Shown: piece by piece, positions 24,804 through 33,503 of the stretch
Numbering within the stretch: position 1 is the first letter of the stretch
How the letters are laid out: each line of letters starts with the position of its first letter
Source: Paenibacillus sp. USDA918EY
GTDB taxonomy: Bacteria; Bacillota; Bacilli; Paenibacillales; Paenibacillaceae
Direction of reading: 5' to 3'
DNA: 64,000 bases
NCBI RefSeq assembly: GCF_009870825.1
Contig: NZ_WTWY01000001.1
Coordinates: 806,001-870,000 of the forward strand
Program-made: the position numbers and the translations under genes
The notes under the pieces: generated by a model
Told to the model about the DNA's origin: nothing
What the model saw: only the letters and a program-made list of their open reading frames with translations
The model's database searches: none

Positions 24804-24833
24804 ATTATATAAGGAGATTTGACATCTGGTCAA
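24804..24833 (-). promoter_or_regulatory. Promoter of the TPR-receptor gene
   Basis: On the minus strand, TTGACC (24828-24833), an 18-bp spacer and TATAAT (24804-24809). A perfect inverted repeat TTGAC-ATCTG-GTCAA (24819-24833) covers the -35 box and could bind a regulator. Confidence 0.65.
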
Positions 24834-24992
24834 TAAAAATTAATCGATTGGTTTTCTACTTCAAATCCCGGAGGAAAAACGACTTATCCATGTATCAGCG
24901 TATTGCTTTTACGCGTATCAATGAATCATGCCACATGCGCAGTAATGATCCCTTGGCAAGACCATTTCCGTATTTTGTATGCGAATTCATGC

Positions 24993-25021
24993 TTGCCAAA
25001 AAAATCGGGCTGTGTTATTTT
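24993..25021 (+). promoter_or_regulatory. Promoter of the ribose operon
   Basis: TTGCCA (24993-24998), a 17-bp spacer and TATTTT (25016-25021), 40 bases before rbsR. Confidence 0.6.
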
Positions 25022-25026
25022 AAATG

Positions 25027-25040
25027 TGTAACCGGTTCCA
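25027..25040 (+). promoter_or_regulatory. RbsR (LacI-type) operator
   Basis: TGTAACCGGTTCCA is a palindrome with the central CG typical of LacI-family sites (one mismatched pair). It starts 6 bases after the -10 box, over the expected transcription start, which implies autoregulation by the adjacent rbsR product. Confidence 0.65.
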
Positions 25041-25060
25041 TATCGAGGTGATAGATAGAG

Positions 25061-26050
25061 ATGGCAACGATAAGAGATGTGGCCAAACATGCCGGGGTTT
25101 CGGTAGCGACGGTATCGCGCGTAATCAATGAAACCGGTTATGTGCATGAAGATACCCGCAAGAAAGTTGAAACCGCGATCCGGGAACTGCATTATACGCC
25201 AAACGAAGTCGCCAGATCCTTGTATAAGCGAAAGTCCAGGCTGATCGGCCTGCTGCTGCCTGACATCACCAACCCCTTTTTTCCAGAGCTTGCGCGCGGG
25301 GTGGAGGACGAAATGCAGGCGAACGATTTTCGGATTATCTTTGGCAACAGCGATGAAAATATGAAAAAGGAAAAAGATTATATTCAAACGTTCGTCCAAA
25401 ACAACGTGGTCGGCGTGATCGCTTCCACGAATCATCCGGATAACGATACATACCGGAAGCTGAACATTCCGGTGGTATTCCTCGACCGGACGGCGGACAA
25501 CCGACCCTCCGTTTATTCGGACGGCCGGGAAGGAGGGCGGATGGCCGCCCAGGAAATCGTAGCCCGCGGCAGCAAAAAGGTGACGGTAATTAGAGGCCCG
25601 AAGCATATCCGGCCGGCACAGGACCGTTACCAAGGAGCGGTCGATGTGCTGAAAAGCGAGCGGATTGCTTTCAACGTCATCCCAACCTCGTCTTATTCCT
25701 TTACGGAAGCGGGAAATTGGGCCAGGGAGCTGTTCGAGAAACATCCGGACACCGACGGCGTGATCGCGAGCAACGACATTGTGGCGACAGCGGTCCTCCA
25801 TGAAGCGCTCAGGCTTGGCAAAAACGTGCCGGAAGACGTGCAAATCGTCGGTTTTGACGACATTCCGCTGAGCACGCTGTTGACCCCGGCGCTGACGACG
25901 ATCAGGCAGCCCGCGTACGACATGGGCAAAGCGGCGGCTTCCCTATTGATTCAATTGATCGAAAATGAAAACGTAGACAATAAAACGATTCAAATGCCCG
26001 TGACGTTTACGGAGCGGGATACGACGAGAAAGGTGGAGCAGTATGGCTAA
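25061..26050 (+). CDS. rbsR: RbsR, LacI-family repressor of the ribose operon
   Basis: A 329-residue repressor. The N-terminal helix-turn-helix is TIRDVAKHAGVSVATVSRVI, followed by the hinge helix EVARSLYKRKS and a periplasmic-binding-like effector domain with IGLLLPDITNPFF. It should release DNA when ribose or ribose phosphate binds. It is the first gene of rbsRKDACB, and its own promoter holds a LacI-type palindrome. GAGGTG lies 13 bases before the ATG, slightly far. Its stop overlaps the rbsK start by 8 bases. Confidence 0.93.
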   Translation: MATIRDVAKHAGVSVATVSRVINETGYVHEDTRKKVETAIRELHYTPNEVARSLYKRKSRLIGLLLPDITNPFFPELARGVEDEMQANDFRIIFGNSDENMKKEKDYIQTFVQNNVVGVIASTNHPDNDTYRKLNIPVVFLDRTADNRPSVYSDGREGGRMAAQEIVARGSKKVTVIRGPKHIRPAQDRYQGAVDVLKSERIAFNVIPTSSYSFTEAGNWARELFEKHPDTDGVIASNDIVATAVLHEALRLGKNVPEDVQIVGFDDIPLSTLLTPALTTIRQPAYDMGKAAASLLIQLIENENVDNKTIQMPVTFTERDTTRKVEQYG

Positions 26051-26921
26051 AATCATTGTGGTAGGAAGCGCATCGATCGATCTTGTCGTCACATCGTCCA
26101 AGCGCCCGGGAGCCGGTGAAACGGTTCTCGGAGACAGCTTCAAAACGGTCCCAGGCGGCAAAGGAGCCAACCAGGCCGTAGCCGCGGCGCGGCTTGGGGC
26201 GAATGTGACGATGGTCGGCCGCGTAGGAGACGATCATTACGCAGACATTATTTTAAACAACTTTAAAAATAACCATGTTTCTATCGACTATGTGGAACCG
26301 GTTACACATATGGAAAGCGGAACCGCCCACATCGTGCTGGCCGAAGGGGACAACAGCATCGTCGTCGTGAAAGCGGCGAATCATGAGGTGACGCCCGCTT
26401 ATATCGACCAATCGTTGGCTGCTTTTGACGATGCCGATATGGTCATGATCCAGCAAGAGATTCCGGAGGAAACGGTGATGCATGTCGGCCGGCTGTGCAA
26501 AGAGCGGGGCATCCCGCTGCTGCTGAATCCCGCGCCTGCCCGTCCGCTGCCGCAGGAGGTTATCGATAACGCCGCTTATATTACGCCGAACGAACATGAG
26601 GCCGCCATTTTGTTTCCGGATTTAAACGTCGCCGAAGCGCTGCGCCAATATCCGAACAAGCTGTTTATTACGGAAGGCAGCCGCGGTGTCCGGTATTTCG
26701 ACGGGAATGACGAAGTGCTCGTGCCTTCGTACAAAGTGGAAGCGGTTGACACGACGGGCGCGGGGGATACGTTTAACGCCGCCTTCGCCGTCGCGTTGGC
26801 GGAAGGCAAGCCGGTATACGACAGCGTACGTTTCGCCAACCGGGCCGCGTCATTGTCGGTCACGAAATTCGGCGCGCAGGGCGGCATGCCGTATCGCGAA
26901 GAAGTGGAGGCGCAATTGTAA
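26043..26921 (+). CDS. rbsK: Ribokinase
   Basis: A 292-residue PfkB-family kinase converting D-ribose to ribose 5-phosphate. Visible signatures are GGKGANQAVAAARLG near residues 37-50 (PfkB signature 1, substrate binding) and DTTGAGDTFNAAF near 236-248 with the catalytic Asp (signature 2, anion hole). Length matches the family. The start overlaps the end of rbsR, so translation is coupled. Confidence 0.95.
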   Translation: MAKIIVVGSASIDLVVTSSKRPGAGETVLGDSFKTVPGGKGANQAVAAARLGANVTMVGRVGDDHYADIILNNFKNNHVSIDYVEPVTHMESGTAHIVLAEGDNSIVVVKAANHEVTPAYIDQSLAAFDDADMVMIQQEIPEETVMHVGRLCKERGIPLLLNPAPARPLPQEVIDNAAYITPNEHEAAILFPDLNVAEALRQYPNKLFITEGSRGVRYFDGNDEVLVPSYKVEAVDTTGAGDTFNAAFAVALAEGKPVYDSVRFANRAASLSVTKFGAQGGMPYREEVEAQL

Positions 26922-26922
26922 C

Positions 26923-27321
26923 ATGAAAAAGCAAGGCATCTTGAACAGTCATATATCGAAAATATTGGCCGATCTCGGCCACACCGATACGATCGTGATC
27001 GCCGACGTGGGGCTGCCCGTTCCCGACGGCGTCCCCAAAATCGATCTGGCGCTCACGATCGGTTCGCCGAGTTTTGAAGAAACCGTCAATGCAATCGCAT
27101 CCGACATGGAAATCGAAAAAATCGTTCTCGCGGATGAAATCAAAAGCGATAATCCGGATGCGCTTCATTTTATAGAGAAGAAATTCGCCGGCTGCGCCAT
27201 CGAGCATTGCCCGCATGAAGAATTCAAAGAGCGGACCCGGAAAGCGAAAGCCGTGATCCGGACCGGCGAGGCGAAGCCGTTTGCGAACGTTATTTTGCAG
27301 GCAGGCGTCAATTTTGGTTAA
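26923..27321 (+). CDS. rbsD: D-ribose pyranase
   Basis: A 132-residue enzyme that interconverts the pyranose and furanose forms of ribose so the kinase receives the right form. The N-terminal KKQGILNSHISKILADLGH (His20 region) and IADVGLPVPDGVPKIDLAL are characteristic of RbsD, and the C-terminus RTGEAKPFANVIL holds the conserved TGE..P.AN segment. The ATG at 26923 begins one base after the rbsK stop; GGAGG lies 12 bases upstream, inside rbsK. Confidence 0.95.
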   Translation: MKKQGILNSHISKILADLGHTDTIVIADVGLPVPDGVPKIDLALTIGSPSFEETVNAIASDMEIEKIVLADEIKSDNPDALHFIEKKFAGCAIEHCPHEEFKERTRKAKAVIRTGEAKPFANVILQAGVNFG

Positions 27322-27397
27322 AACGCTGGGGCTTCCGAACAGGTTTGTCGTGAAACTGCACCTTGCGGAAGCGTCCATGAAAGAACAATCAAGACGT

Positions 27398-27581
27398 ATT
27401 GCTCGCAAAAACTAAGCTTGCGCTTACGAAGCAAGTTTTTGCTCGAAGACATTCAAGTAAGTATTGCTCGCAAAACTAAGCTTATGCTACGAAGCAAGTT
27501 TTACTGCGAAGAATTATTTTAGGAGCACTGCTTCGTAAAACTTAGCCAATGCTTACGAAGCAAGTTTTCCTTCGCAAAACT
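27398..27581 (+). repeat. Three imperfect ~50-bp repeats between rbsD and rbsA
   Basis: Three related units at about 27398-27447, 27463-27512 and 27527-27581 share CTAAGCTTATGC-like and TACGAAGCAAGTTTT blocks. Each can fold into a hairpin because the AAAACT/AAGTTTT ends pair. The array fills an otherwise empty 276-bp gap inside the operon and ends just before the rbsA ribosome site. A separate GCTTCCG/CGGAAGC inverted repeat (27331-27337, 27366-27372) precedes it. Likely an intergenic repeat family that affects mRNA processing or is simply an insertion. Confidence 0.75.
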
Positions 27582-27597
27582 TTAAGGAGGAGCCGTT

Positions 27598-29079
27598 ATG
27601 CAGATTCAAATGAAGGGAATCCACAAAGCCTTCGGCAGCAATCAAGTGCTGTCCGGCGTCGATTTTGACCTGCGCGAAGGCGAGGTTCACGCCCTGATGG
27701 GGGAAAACGGCGCCGGCAAATCCACCCTGATGAATATTCTTACCGGATTGCATGCCAGGGATAAAGGGACGATCCACATCGACGGCAAGGAGACGTATTT
27801 CGCCAATCCGAAGGAAGCGGAGCGTCAGGGGATTGCATTCATCCACCAGGAACTCAACGTCTGGCCGGATATGACGGTGCTGGACAATCTGTTCATCGGA
27901 AGGGAAATGTCGTCTTCGCTCGGATTTCTGAAATACAAGGAAATGAAGGCGCTTGCCAATGAGCAGTTTCAAAAGCTTTCCGTCGACATTCCGTTAAGCC
28001 TTGAAGCGGGCGAATGTTCCGTCGGCCAGCAGCAAATGATCGAGATCGCCAAAGCGCTGCTTTCCGACGCGAAAGTCATCATCATGGACGAACCGACATC
28101 GGCGTTAACGGAAAGGGAAATCCAAAAGCTGTTCGAAGTAATCGCATCCCTGAAAAAAGATGGTGTTTCCATCGTTTATATTTCGCATCGGATGGAGGAA
28201 ATATTCACCATTTGTGACCGAATTACCGTGATGCGGGATGGACGAACCGTGGATACGAAAAACATCCCGGACACGAACTTCGACGAAGTCGTCAAAAAAA
28301 TGGTCGGCAGGGAGTTGACCGAACGTTTCCCGGCACGGAATCCGAATCCCGGAGAGGTCGTTCTCCAGGTGGAACACGCAACGCGCAAAGGTCTATTCAA
28401 AGACGTCAGCTTCCAGGTCCGCGAAGGCGAAATCGTCGGTTTCTCCGGGCTCATGGGTTCGGGACGCACGGAAATGATGAGAGCGTTGTTCGGACTGGAC
28501 CGTTTGGACAGCGGGGAAATCCGCATGTTCGGGAAAAAGGCGGTGATCCGGAAGCCGGTGGACGCGGTGAAGCTTGGGATCGGCTTTATTACGGAAGACC
28601 GGAAAGACGAAGGGTTGGTCTTGGACTTTTCGGTACGCGAAAACATGGTACTGCCAAGTTTGAGCGGTTTTACGACCAAAGGGCTGATTTCCTCGCAAAA
28701 AGAGAGCGCCTTTGTGGATGCGTTGATCAAGCGTCTGCAAATCAAAACCCATTCGCGCGAAACGGCGGCAGGCAATCTGTCCGGCGGGAACCAGCAGAAG
28801 GTCGTCATCGCCAAATGGGTAGGCATCGGGCCGAGACTTTTGATCCTGGATGAACCGACCCGCGGCGTCGACGTCGGGGCCAAACGCGAAATCTACCAAC
28901 TGATGAACGAGCTGACAGGACATGGCGTCGCCATCATCATGGTGTCGTCCGAACTTCCGGAGGTGCTCGGAATGAGCGACCGGATCGTCGTCGTTCACGA
29001 GGGCCGCATTACGGGAGAGCTGACCAAAGACGAAGCGACGCAGGAAAAAATTATGACGCTGGCTACAGGGGGACAGTAA
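27598..29079 (+). CDS. rbsA: Ribose ABC transporter, ATP-binding protein
   Basis: A 493-residue tandem ATPase, the usual RbsA length. The first domain has Walker A GENGAGKS (35-42), the signature SVGQQQM and Walker [12 protein letters not shown]; the second has the degenerate Walker [11 protein letters not shown] seen in sugar importers, then LSGGNQQK and [11 protein letters not shown]. It powers ribose import through RbsC. TAAGGAGGAG lies 7 bases before the ATG. Because the repeat array separates it from rbsD, its expression may differ from that of the first three genes. Confidence 0.95.
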   Translation: MQIQMKGIHKAFGSNQVLSGVDFDLREGEVHALMGENGAGKSTLMNILTGLHARDKGTIHIDGKETYFANPKEAERQGIAFIHQELNVWPDMTVLDNLFIGREMSSSLGFLKYKEMKALANEQFQKLSVDIPLSLEAGECSVGQQQMIEIAKALLSDAKVIIMDEPTSALTEREIQKLFEVIASLKKDGVSIVYISHRMEEIFTICDRITVMRDGRTVDTKNIPDTNFDEVVKKMVGRELTERFPARNPNPGEVVLQVEHATRKGLFKDVSFQVREGEIVGFSGLMGSGRTEMMRALFGLDRLDSGEIRMFGKKAVIRKPVDAVKLGIGFITEDRKDEGLVLDFSVRENMVLPSLSGFTTKGLISSQKESAFVDALIKRLQIKTHSRETAAGNLSGGNQQKVVIAKWVGIGPRLLILDEPTRGVDVGAKREIYQLMNELTGHGVAIIMVSSELPEVLGMSDRIVVVHEGRITGELTKDEATQEKIMTLATGGQ

Positions 29080-29080
29080 A

Positions 29081-30049
29081 ATGACAACACTCAATGAAGC
29101 AAAAACGGCCAAAGGGTTTCAGTTTTCGCAAATCACGCAAAAGCTTGGACCGCTTCTCGGCCTCATCATACTCATCGTAATCGTTTCGATTCTGAATCCA
29201 AGCTTTTTGGAACCGCTTAATATACTCAATCTGCTGCGGCAGGTATCCATCAACGCGTTGATCGCGTTCGGCATGACGTTCGTTATTTTGACCGGCGGGA
29301 TCGACTTGTCCGTCGGCTCGATCCTGGCGTTGTCCAGCGCATTTGTCGCCAACATGCTCGTTGCCGGGTTTGATCCGATTTTGGCGATCATTATCGGTTG
29401 CTTGCTTGGCGGCGTGATGGGGATGATCAACGGCATTATGATTACAAAAGGGAAAATGGCGCCGTTTATCGCCACGTTGGCCACGATGACGATTTTCAGA
29501 GGACTTACGCTGGTGTACACGGACGGCAACCCGATCACCGGCCTCGGCGACAGCATGACGTTCCAGCTGTTCGGCCGCGGTTATCAATTCGGCATCCCGG
29601 TTCCGGCCATTACGATGATCATTACCTTTGCGGTGCTGTGGATCGTTCTGCATAAAACCGCGTTCGGCCGCAAAACGTATGCCATCGGCGGCAACGAAAA
29701 AGCGGCGATCGTATCGGGCATTAAAGTATCCCGCGTCAAAATCATGATTTACTCTCTGGCAGGCCTGCTTTCGGCCTTGGCGGGCGCGATTCTGACCTCC
29801 CGTCTGAACTCGGCGCAGCCTACGGCCGGCACATCCTACGAACTGGACGCAATCGCGGCGGTCGTTCTGGGCGGTACAAGCCTTTCCGGCGGACGCGGCC
29901 GCATCGTGGGCACGCTCATCGGCGCGCTCATTATCGGAACTTTGAACAACGGTCTGAACCTGCTCGGCGTGTCTTCCTTCTATCAGATGGTAGTCAAAGG
30001 GATCGTCATCGTGATCGCCGTGCTCATCGACCGGAAGAAATCGGCATAA
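29081..30049 (+). CDS. rbsC: Ribose ABC transporter permease
   Basis: A 322-residue membrane protein with about eight to ten helices, starting 1 base after the rbsA stop. It contains GGIDLSVGSILALSSA and the EAA-like ATPase-contact region near YAIGGNEKAA, then AVVLGGTSLSGGRG, all typical of RbsC/AraH permeases. It forms the ribose channel together with RbsA and RbsB. Confidence 0.95.
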   Translation: MTTLNEAKTAKGFQFSQITQKLGPLLGLIILIVIVSILNPSFLEPLNILNLLRQVSINALIAFGMTFVILTGGIDLSVGSILALSSAFVANMLVAGFDPILAIIIGCLLGGVMGMINGIMITKGKMAPFIATLATMTIFRGLTLVYTDGNPITGLGDSMTFQLFGRGYQFGIPVPAITMIITFAVLWIVLHKTAFGRKTYAIGGNEKAAIVSGIKVSRVKIMIYSLAGLLSALAGAILTSRLNSAQPTAGTSYELDAIAAVVLGGTSLSGGRGRIVGTLIGALIIGTLNNGLNLLGVSSFYQMVVKGIVIVIAVLIDRKKSA

Positions 30050-30062
30050 GGGAGAGAATCAT

Positions 30063-30980
30063 ATGAAAAAGCTAACGTTAATCCTGGCGGCGTTCCTGCT
30101 GATGTTGACCACGGGCTGTTCCCTGGAACCTCCCGGATGGGCCAAGCCCAACACCGGCGGAGACCTGAAGCATATTAAAATCGGCTTGTCCGTCTCCACG
30201 CTCAACAACCCGTTTTTCGTATCCTTGAAAGACGGCGTCGTTGCCGAAGCAAAAAAACACGGCATGGAAACGATCGTCGTCGACGCGCAAAACGACTCGG
30301 CGAAACAAAGCAACGACGTGGACGACCTGATGCAAAAAGGCGTCAATGTGTTGCTCATCAACCCGACCGATTCCGCGGCGATCTCGACGGTCGTGCAATC
30401 CGCGAACAACCTCGGCATCCCGGTCATTACCCTGGACCGTTCCTCGGATAAAGGGGATGTCAAGGCGCTTGTCGCATCGGACAACGTGAAGGGCGGCCGG
30501 ATGGCTGCCGAGTTTATCGAAAAAGTTGTAGGCAAAGGCGCGAAGGTAATTGAGCTTGAAGGCGTGGCCGGCGCATCGGCGACCCGCGAACGCGGCAAAG
30601 GTTTCCATGAGGTTGCCGACAAAGACTTGAACGTCATCGCCAAACAAACGGCCGATTTCGACCGTACCAAAGGCTTGAACGTCATGGAAAACCTGCTGCA
30701 GGCTCACCCTGAAGTACAGGCCGTATTCGCCCACAACGATGAAATGGCGCTTGGGGCAATCGAAGCGATTCAAAGCTCCGGCAAAAACATTCCGGTCGTC
30801 GGCTTCGACGGCAACGAGGACGCGCTGAAATCGATCAAGGACGGAAAGCTGACCGCGACGGTGGCGCAGCAGCCGGAATTGATCGGACAGATGGCGGTTC
30901 AAGCCGCATTTGACGTGCTGCATGGCAAAACGGTGGAAAAATCCATCCCTGCGCCGCTCAAACTGGTGACGAAGGAATAA
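30063..30980 (+). CDS. rbsB: Ribose-binding lipoprotein
   Basis: A 305-residue surface receptor for ribose. Signal peptide with lipobox MLTTGC (Cys19), then a two-lobed periplasmic-binding fold with IGLSVSTLNNPFF, the INPTDSAAI loop and HNDEMALGAIEAI. GGGAGAG precedes the ATG by 7 bases. Last gene of the operon; a terminator follows directly. Confidence 0.95.
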   Translation: MKKLTLILAAFLLMLTTGCSLEPPGWAKPNTGGDLKHIKIGLSVSTLNNPFFVSLKDGVVAEAKKHGMETIVVDAQNDSAKQSNDVDDLMQKGVNVLLINPTDSAAISTVVQSANNLGIPVITLDRSSDKGDVKALVASDNVKGGRMAAEFIEKVVGKGAKVIELEGVAGASATRERGKGFHEVADKDLNVIAKQTADFDRTKGLNVMENLLQAHPEVQAVFAHNDEMALGAIEAIQSSGKNIPVVGFDGNEDALKSIKDGKLTATVAQQPELIGQMAVQAAFDVLHGKTVEKSIPAPLKLVTKE

Positions 30981-30993
30981 GTTTGAGATAAAC

Positions 30994-31033
30994 GAAGAAG
31001 GAAAAGCATCCCCGGATGTTTTTCCTTCTTTTT
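30994..31033 (+). terminator. Terminator of the ribose operon
   Basis: GAAGAAGGAAAA pairs with TTTTTCCTTCTT around a 10-base interior, followed by T. Confidence 0.85.
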
Positions 31034-31059
31034 CAACATCCACGGAAGCCATGCGGAGT

Positions 31060-31103
31060 TGTAAGCGCATTCCATTGACGTTTCCATTGATATAAGCTAA
31101 CCT
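31060..31103 (+). promoter_or_regulatory. Possible promoter with cre-like site for the nucleoside hydrolase
   Basis: TTGACG (31075-31080), 17 bp and TAACCT (31098-31103). Just before it, TGTAAGCGCATTCCA (31060-31074) matches the first half of a CcpA cre site but departs from consensus in the second half, so catabolite control is only suggested. Confidence 0.35.
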
Positions 31104-31181
31104 TGAAAAACATGATTCACGGGGTATGGAAGCCTTGGATAAACATCTGGTTAAACGTACAATTGAAGGAGGAAATTAGGC

Positions 31182-32072
31182 ATGGCAAAAATTCCTGTTA
31201 TCATAAGCACCGATCCGGGCATCGACGACGCGGCTGCGCTCGGGGTGGCCTTTTATCGAAACGAACTGGACATCCGGCTCATCACGACGCTGCACGGGAA
31301 CGTAGATATCGGCAAAACGACGGCGAATACGCTGAAAATCCTTGATTTTTTCGGTCAAAAGATTCCGGTAGCGCGCGGCATGGAAACACCGCTTGTGATC
31401 GCACCGGTCAGCACCGACGTGCACGGGGAATCCGGCATGGACGGATATGACTTTCCCGAAAGCGGGCAGACGGTCATCCCTGAACATGCGGTCGAGGCGA
31501 TGCGGTCCTTGCTTGAGTCCTCGGACGAAAAGATAACGATCATATCGATCGGGCCATTGACCAATATCGCCATGCTGCTTCTTATGTATCCTCAGATCAA
31601 ATCCAAGATCGAACGCGTTGTTCTCATGGGAGGTTCGTTATCCGGCGGGAACGTCACCAGCGCGGCCGAGTTCAACATCTGGGCCGATCCGCATGCCGCC
31701 AAAATCGTGTTCGAATCCGGCTTGGAGCTGGTCATGATCGGTCTGGACGTCACGCTCAAAGCGTTGATCGGAAGCAGCGATCTGGCGAAACACCGCAACA
31801 AATCGGCTGAGATGTTCACCGCAACCTTCGGTCACTACCGGGACGGCGATATGGAACACGGGGTAATGATGCATGACATGTGCGCCGTAACGTACGTCAC
31901 GAATCCTGAAATTTTTAAAGTCGAACCTAAACGTGTGACCGTGGTTACGGAAGGAGCCGCGATCGGCATGACGATGGAAGTAAGCGGTGAGCCTAACGTC
32001 CGGGTGGCGACCGGGATCGATCAGGAAGCATTCCGGAATTGGTTTTCGGAGACATTGTCGCGGATGGTCTAA
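31182..32072 (+). CDS. Inosine/uridine-preferring nucleoside hydrolase
   Basis: A 296-residue enzyme splitting ribonucleosides into base and ribose. The calcium-binding N-terminus reads STDPGIDDA (Asp11, 15, 16), and the later MGGS, EFNIWADPHAA and MMHDMCAV (catalytic His and ligand Asp) motifs are all present, as in RihA/B/C. AAGGAGG lies 8 bases before the ATG. Being directly after the ribose operon, it likely supplies ribose from nucleosides. The preferred base cannot be told. Confidence 0.92.
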   Translation: MAKIPVIISTDPGIDDAAALGVAFYRNELDIRLITTLHGNVDIGKTTANTLKILDFFGQKIPVARGMETPLVIAPVSTDVHGESGMDGYDFPESGQTVIPEHAVEAMRSLLESSDEKITIISIGPLTNIAMLLLMYPQIKSKIERVVLMGGSLSGGNVTSAAEFNIWADPHAAKIVFESGLELVMIGLDVTLKALIGSSDLAKHRNKSAEMFTATFGHYRDGDMEHGVMMHDMCAVTYVTNPEIFKVEPKRVTVVTEGAAIGMTMEVSGEPNVRVATGIDQEAFRNWFSETLSRMV

Positions 32073-32088
32073 ACTAAAGAAGAGAGGG

Positions 32089-32132
32089 AGCTGTCCCATG
32101 GGATCCGCCGGACCAGGGACGGCCTTTTTTTC
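32089..32132 (+). terminator. Terminator after the nucleoside hydrolase gene
   Basis: An 11- to 12-bp imperfect stem (GCTGTCCCATGG with CCAGGGACGGC) around a GC-rich loop, followed by nine T. Confidence 0.8.
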
Positions 32133-32224
32133 TTTGGCTGTTTTCGCTTCTATTGTTGCTCTCGTATTGGTTTTGAGCTCTCGTGCCCGTTTAGATAAGA
32201 GCAACCACAAGCATGGAATTGTTT

Positions 32225-32842
32225 TCACAAAAATTTGAGCCAGGTATGACCTTCTGAAAATTGCCGGTTTAAAGAAGATTTCAGCCATGCTTTTTCTTGT
32301 GGCAGAAGTGATGGAAGCATTGTTTGGAAATCATAATGATCCTTTTCACGTACTTGCGAACCACCTGCTTTATAAAGAAGCTGGATTTCGGGTCTCAAAT
32401 AAGGTATGCCTTCATCAGTTCTCAAAAAAATTTCATCAATGGGCCTTCTAACTGATGTATCCCTCTTATAAATCCAAAAATTTTCGTCGGTATCAATGAT
32501 CATAATCTGAAAAGCCCAAGGCGTCTCGTTGCTCTTGCTGACCCATATGTCATTTGTCGAATTCAAGTACTCTTCATCTTCCCAAAGTTCAAGCTTACCA
32601 TTCTCCGCCTTGTATAACACCCAATCACGTTTTAAATACTGATAGGCGATTAATTGCTCATCACGTGTAATAATAATGTCTATATCACTATGTTCCCTTG
32701 TTTGCTTGCATAGATGCAAATCTAAAGCCCAACCTCCAGCGATCATCCACCGAAGCGGAATGCCAGAAAACACTTTATTTATTTCCGACACAGATAGCGG
32801 CATCCAATTGCTTATATCCGTCCTCAAATCCAACCCTCCCAT
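32225..32842 (-). CDS. Nucleotidyltransferase-fold protein
   Basis: A 205-residue protein with the polymerase-beta-type nucleotidyltransferase motif: GGWALDLHLC then HSDIDI (the D-x-D metal ligands at about 53-55), as in LinB/ANT(2'')-like and related uncharacterised proteins. These transfer nucleotides to aminoglycosides, lincosamides or unknown targets; activity here is unknown. The ATG at 32842 has no ribosome site, whereas GGAGGG lies 6 bases before an in-frame TTG at 32827, which may be the true start. Monocistronic. Confidence 0.75.
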   Translation of the reverse strand: MGGLDLRTDISNWMPLSVSEINKVFSGIPLRWMIAGGWALDLHLCKQTREHSDIDIIITRDEQLIAYQYLKRDWVLYKAENGKLELWEDEEYLNSTNDIWVSKSNETPWAFQIMIIDTDENFWIYKRDTSVRRPIDEIFLRTDEGIPYLRPEIQLLYKAGGSQVREKDHYDFQTMLPSLLPQEKAWLKSSLNRQFSEGHTWLKFL

Positions 32843-32964
32843 ATATTTTTCTGGTATTAGACAGTAACACTATTTTACCTCATTAACCAAATAGCAACCA
32901 TCTTTACGAAAACAGCGTTTTCTTTTGATCAGGCCGGAAACTTCAGGCTTGAACCATGTCAAAA

Positions 32965-32991
32965 TAAAAAGAGCCCGCGGCAAGCAGGCTC
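32965..32991 (-). terminator. Terminator of the tetR-methyltransferase-SRPBCC group
   Basis: On the minus strand GAGCCTGC-TTGCC-GCGGGCTC followed by five T. Confidence 0.85.
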
Positions 32992-33028
32992 GATGCTCTA
33001 CGTCAAACCCCGTGAAAAACGCTGCAGT

Positions 33029-33457
33029 TTATGAGGCCTCCGCCAATTTTTTCAGCATGCCCAACACCGACTGATCGTCTTCCTCGGATTCCCGAACTTC
33101 TTGGGTGGCGCCGGGTCTGTTGTCTTCCTGTTCGATCCGCAGCAGCGTAGAACCGCCTTCTTCGCTGAGTATGTAACTCATGATGAAATAATTTTCGGGT
33201 TTGTCCTCCAAGCCGGGCCGCGGCGCAAAAAGGGAGTACCGGATCAATTCGTGAGGAACGATATCCAAAACTTTTCCCCACTGCTCAAAAACTTGTCCTT
33301 CCCATTCATTGCGGAACCGGATTTCGCCGCCTTCCTGCCAATCCGTAAGCAGCATGCTGCCGTATTGCCACTGTTTCACCTGTTCCGGGTCGGTTAACGC
33401 TGCCCATACTTTTTCGGTGGACGCATCGATTCGAATCCGTGAAATATTCGTCGACAT
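33029..33457 (-). CDS. SRPBCC (AHSA1/START-like) domain protein
   Basis: A 142-residue single-domain protein with the opening RIDASTEKVWAALTDPEQV and a later GGEIRFRNEWEG, typical of the Aha1/START-like ligand-binding fold. Members bind hydrophobic ligands or act as accessory proteins; the role is unknown. AAGGAG lies 7 bases before the ATG. It begins 46 bases after the methyltransferase gene and is probably in its operon. Confidence 0.85.
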   Translation of the reverse strand: MSTNISRIRIDASTEKVWAALTDPEQVKQWQYGSMLLTDWQEGGEIRFRNEWEGQVFEQWGKVLDIVPHELIRYSLFAPRPGLEDKPENYFIMSYILSEEGGSTLLRIEQEDNRPGATQEVRESEEDDQSVLGMLKKLAEAS

Positions 33458-33503
33458 GGTTTCGCTCCTTCATGTAGAAGATGGATGATTGCCAAAACTT
33501 CGA

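Noticed and set aside
31060..31074. CcpA cre site before the nucleoside hydrolase
   Set aside because: Only the first half fits the consensus; kept at low confidence in the promoter entry rather than as its own site.
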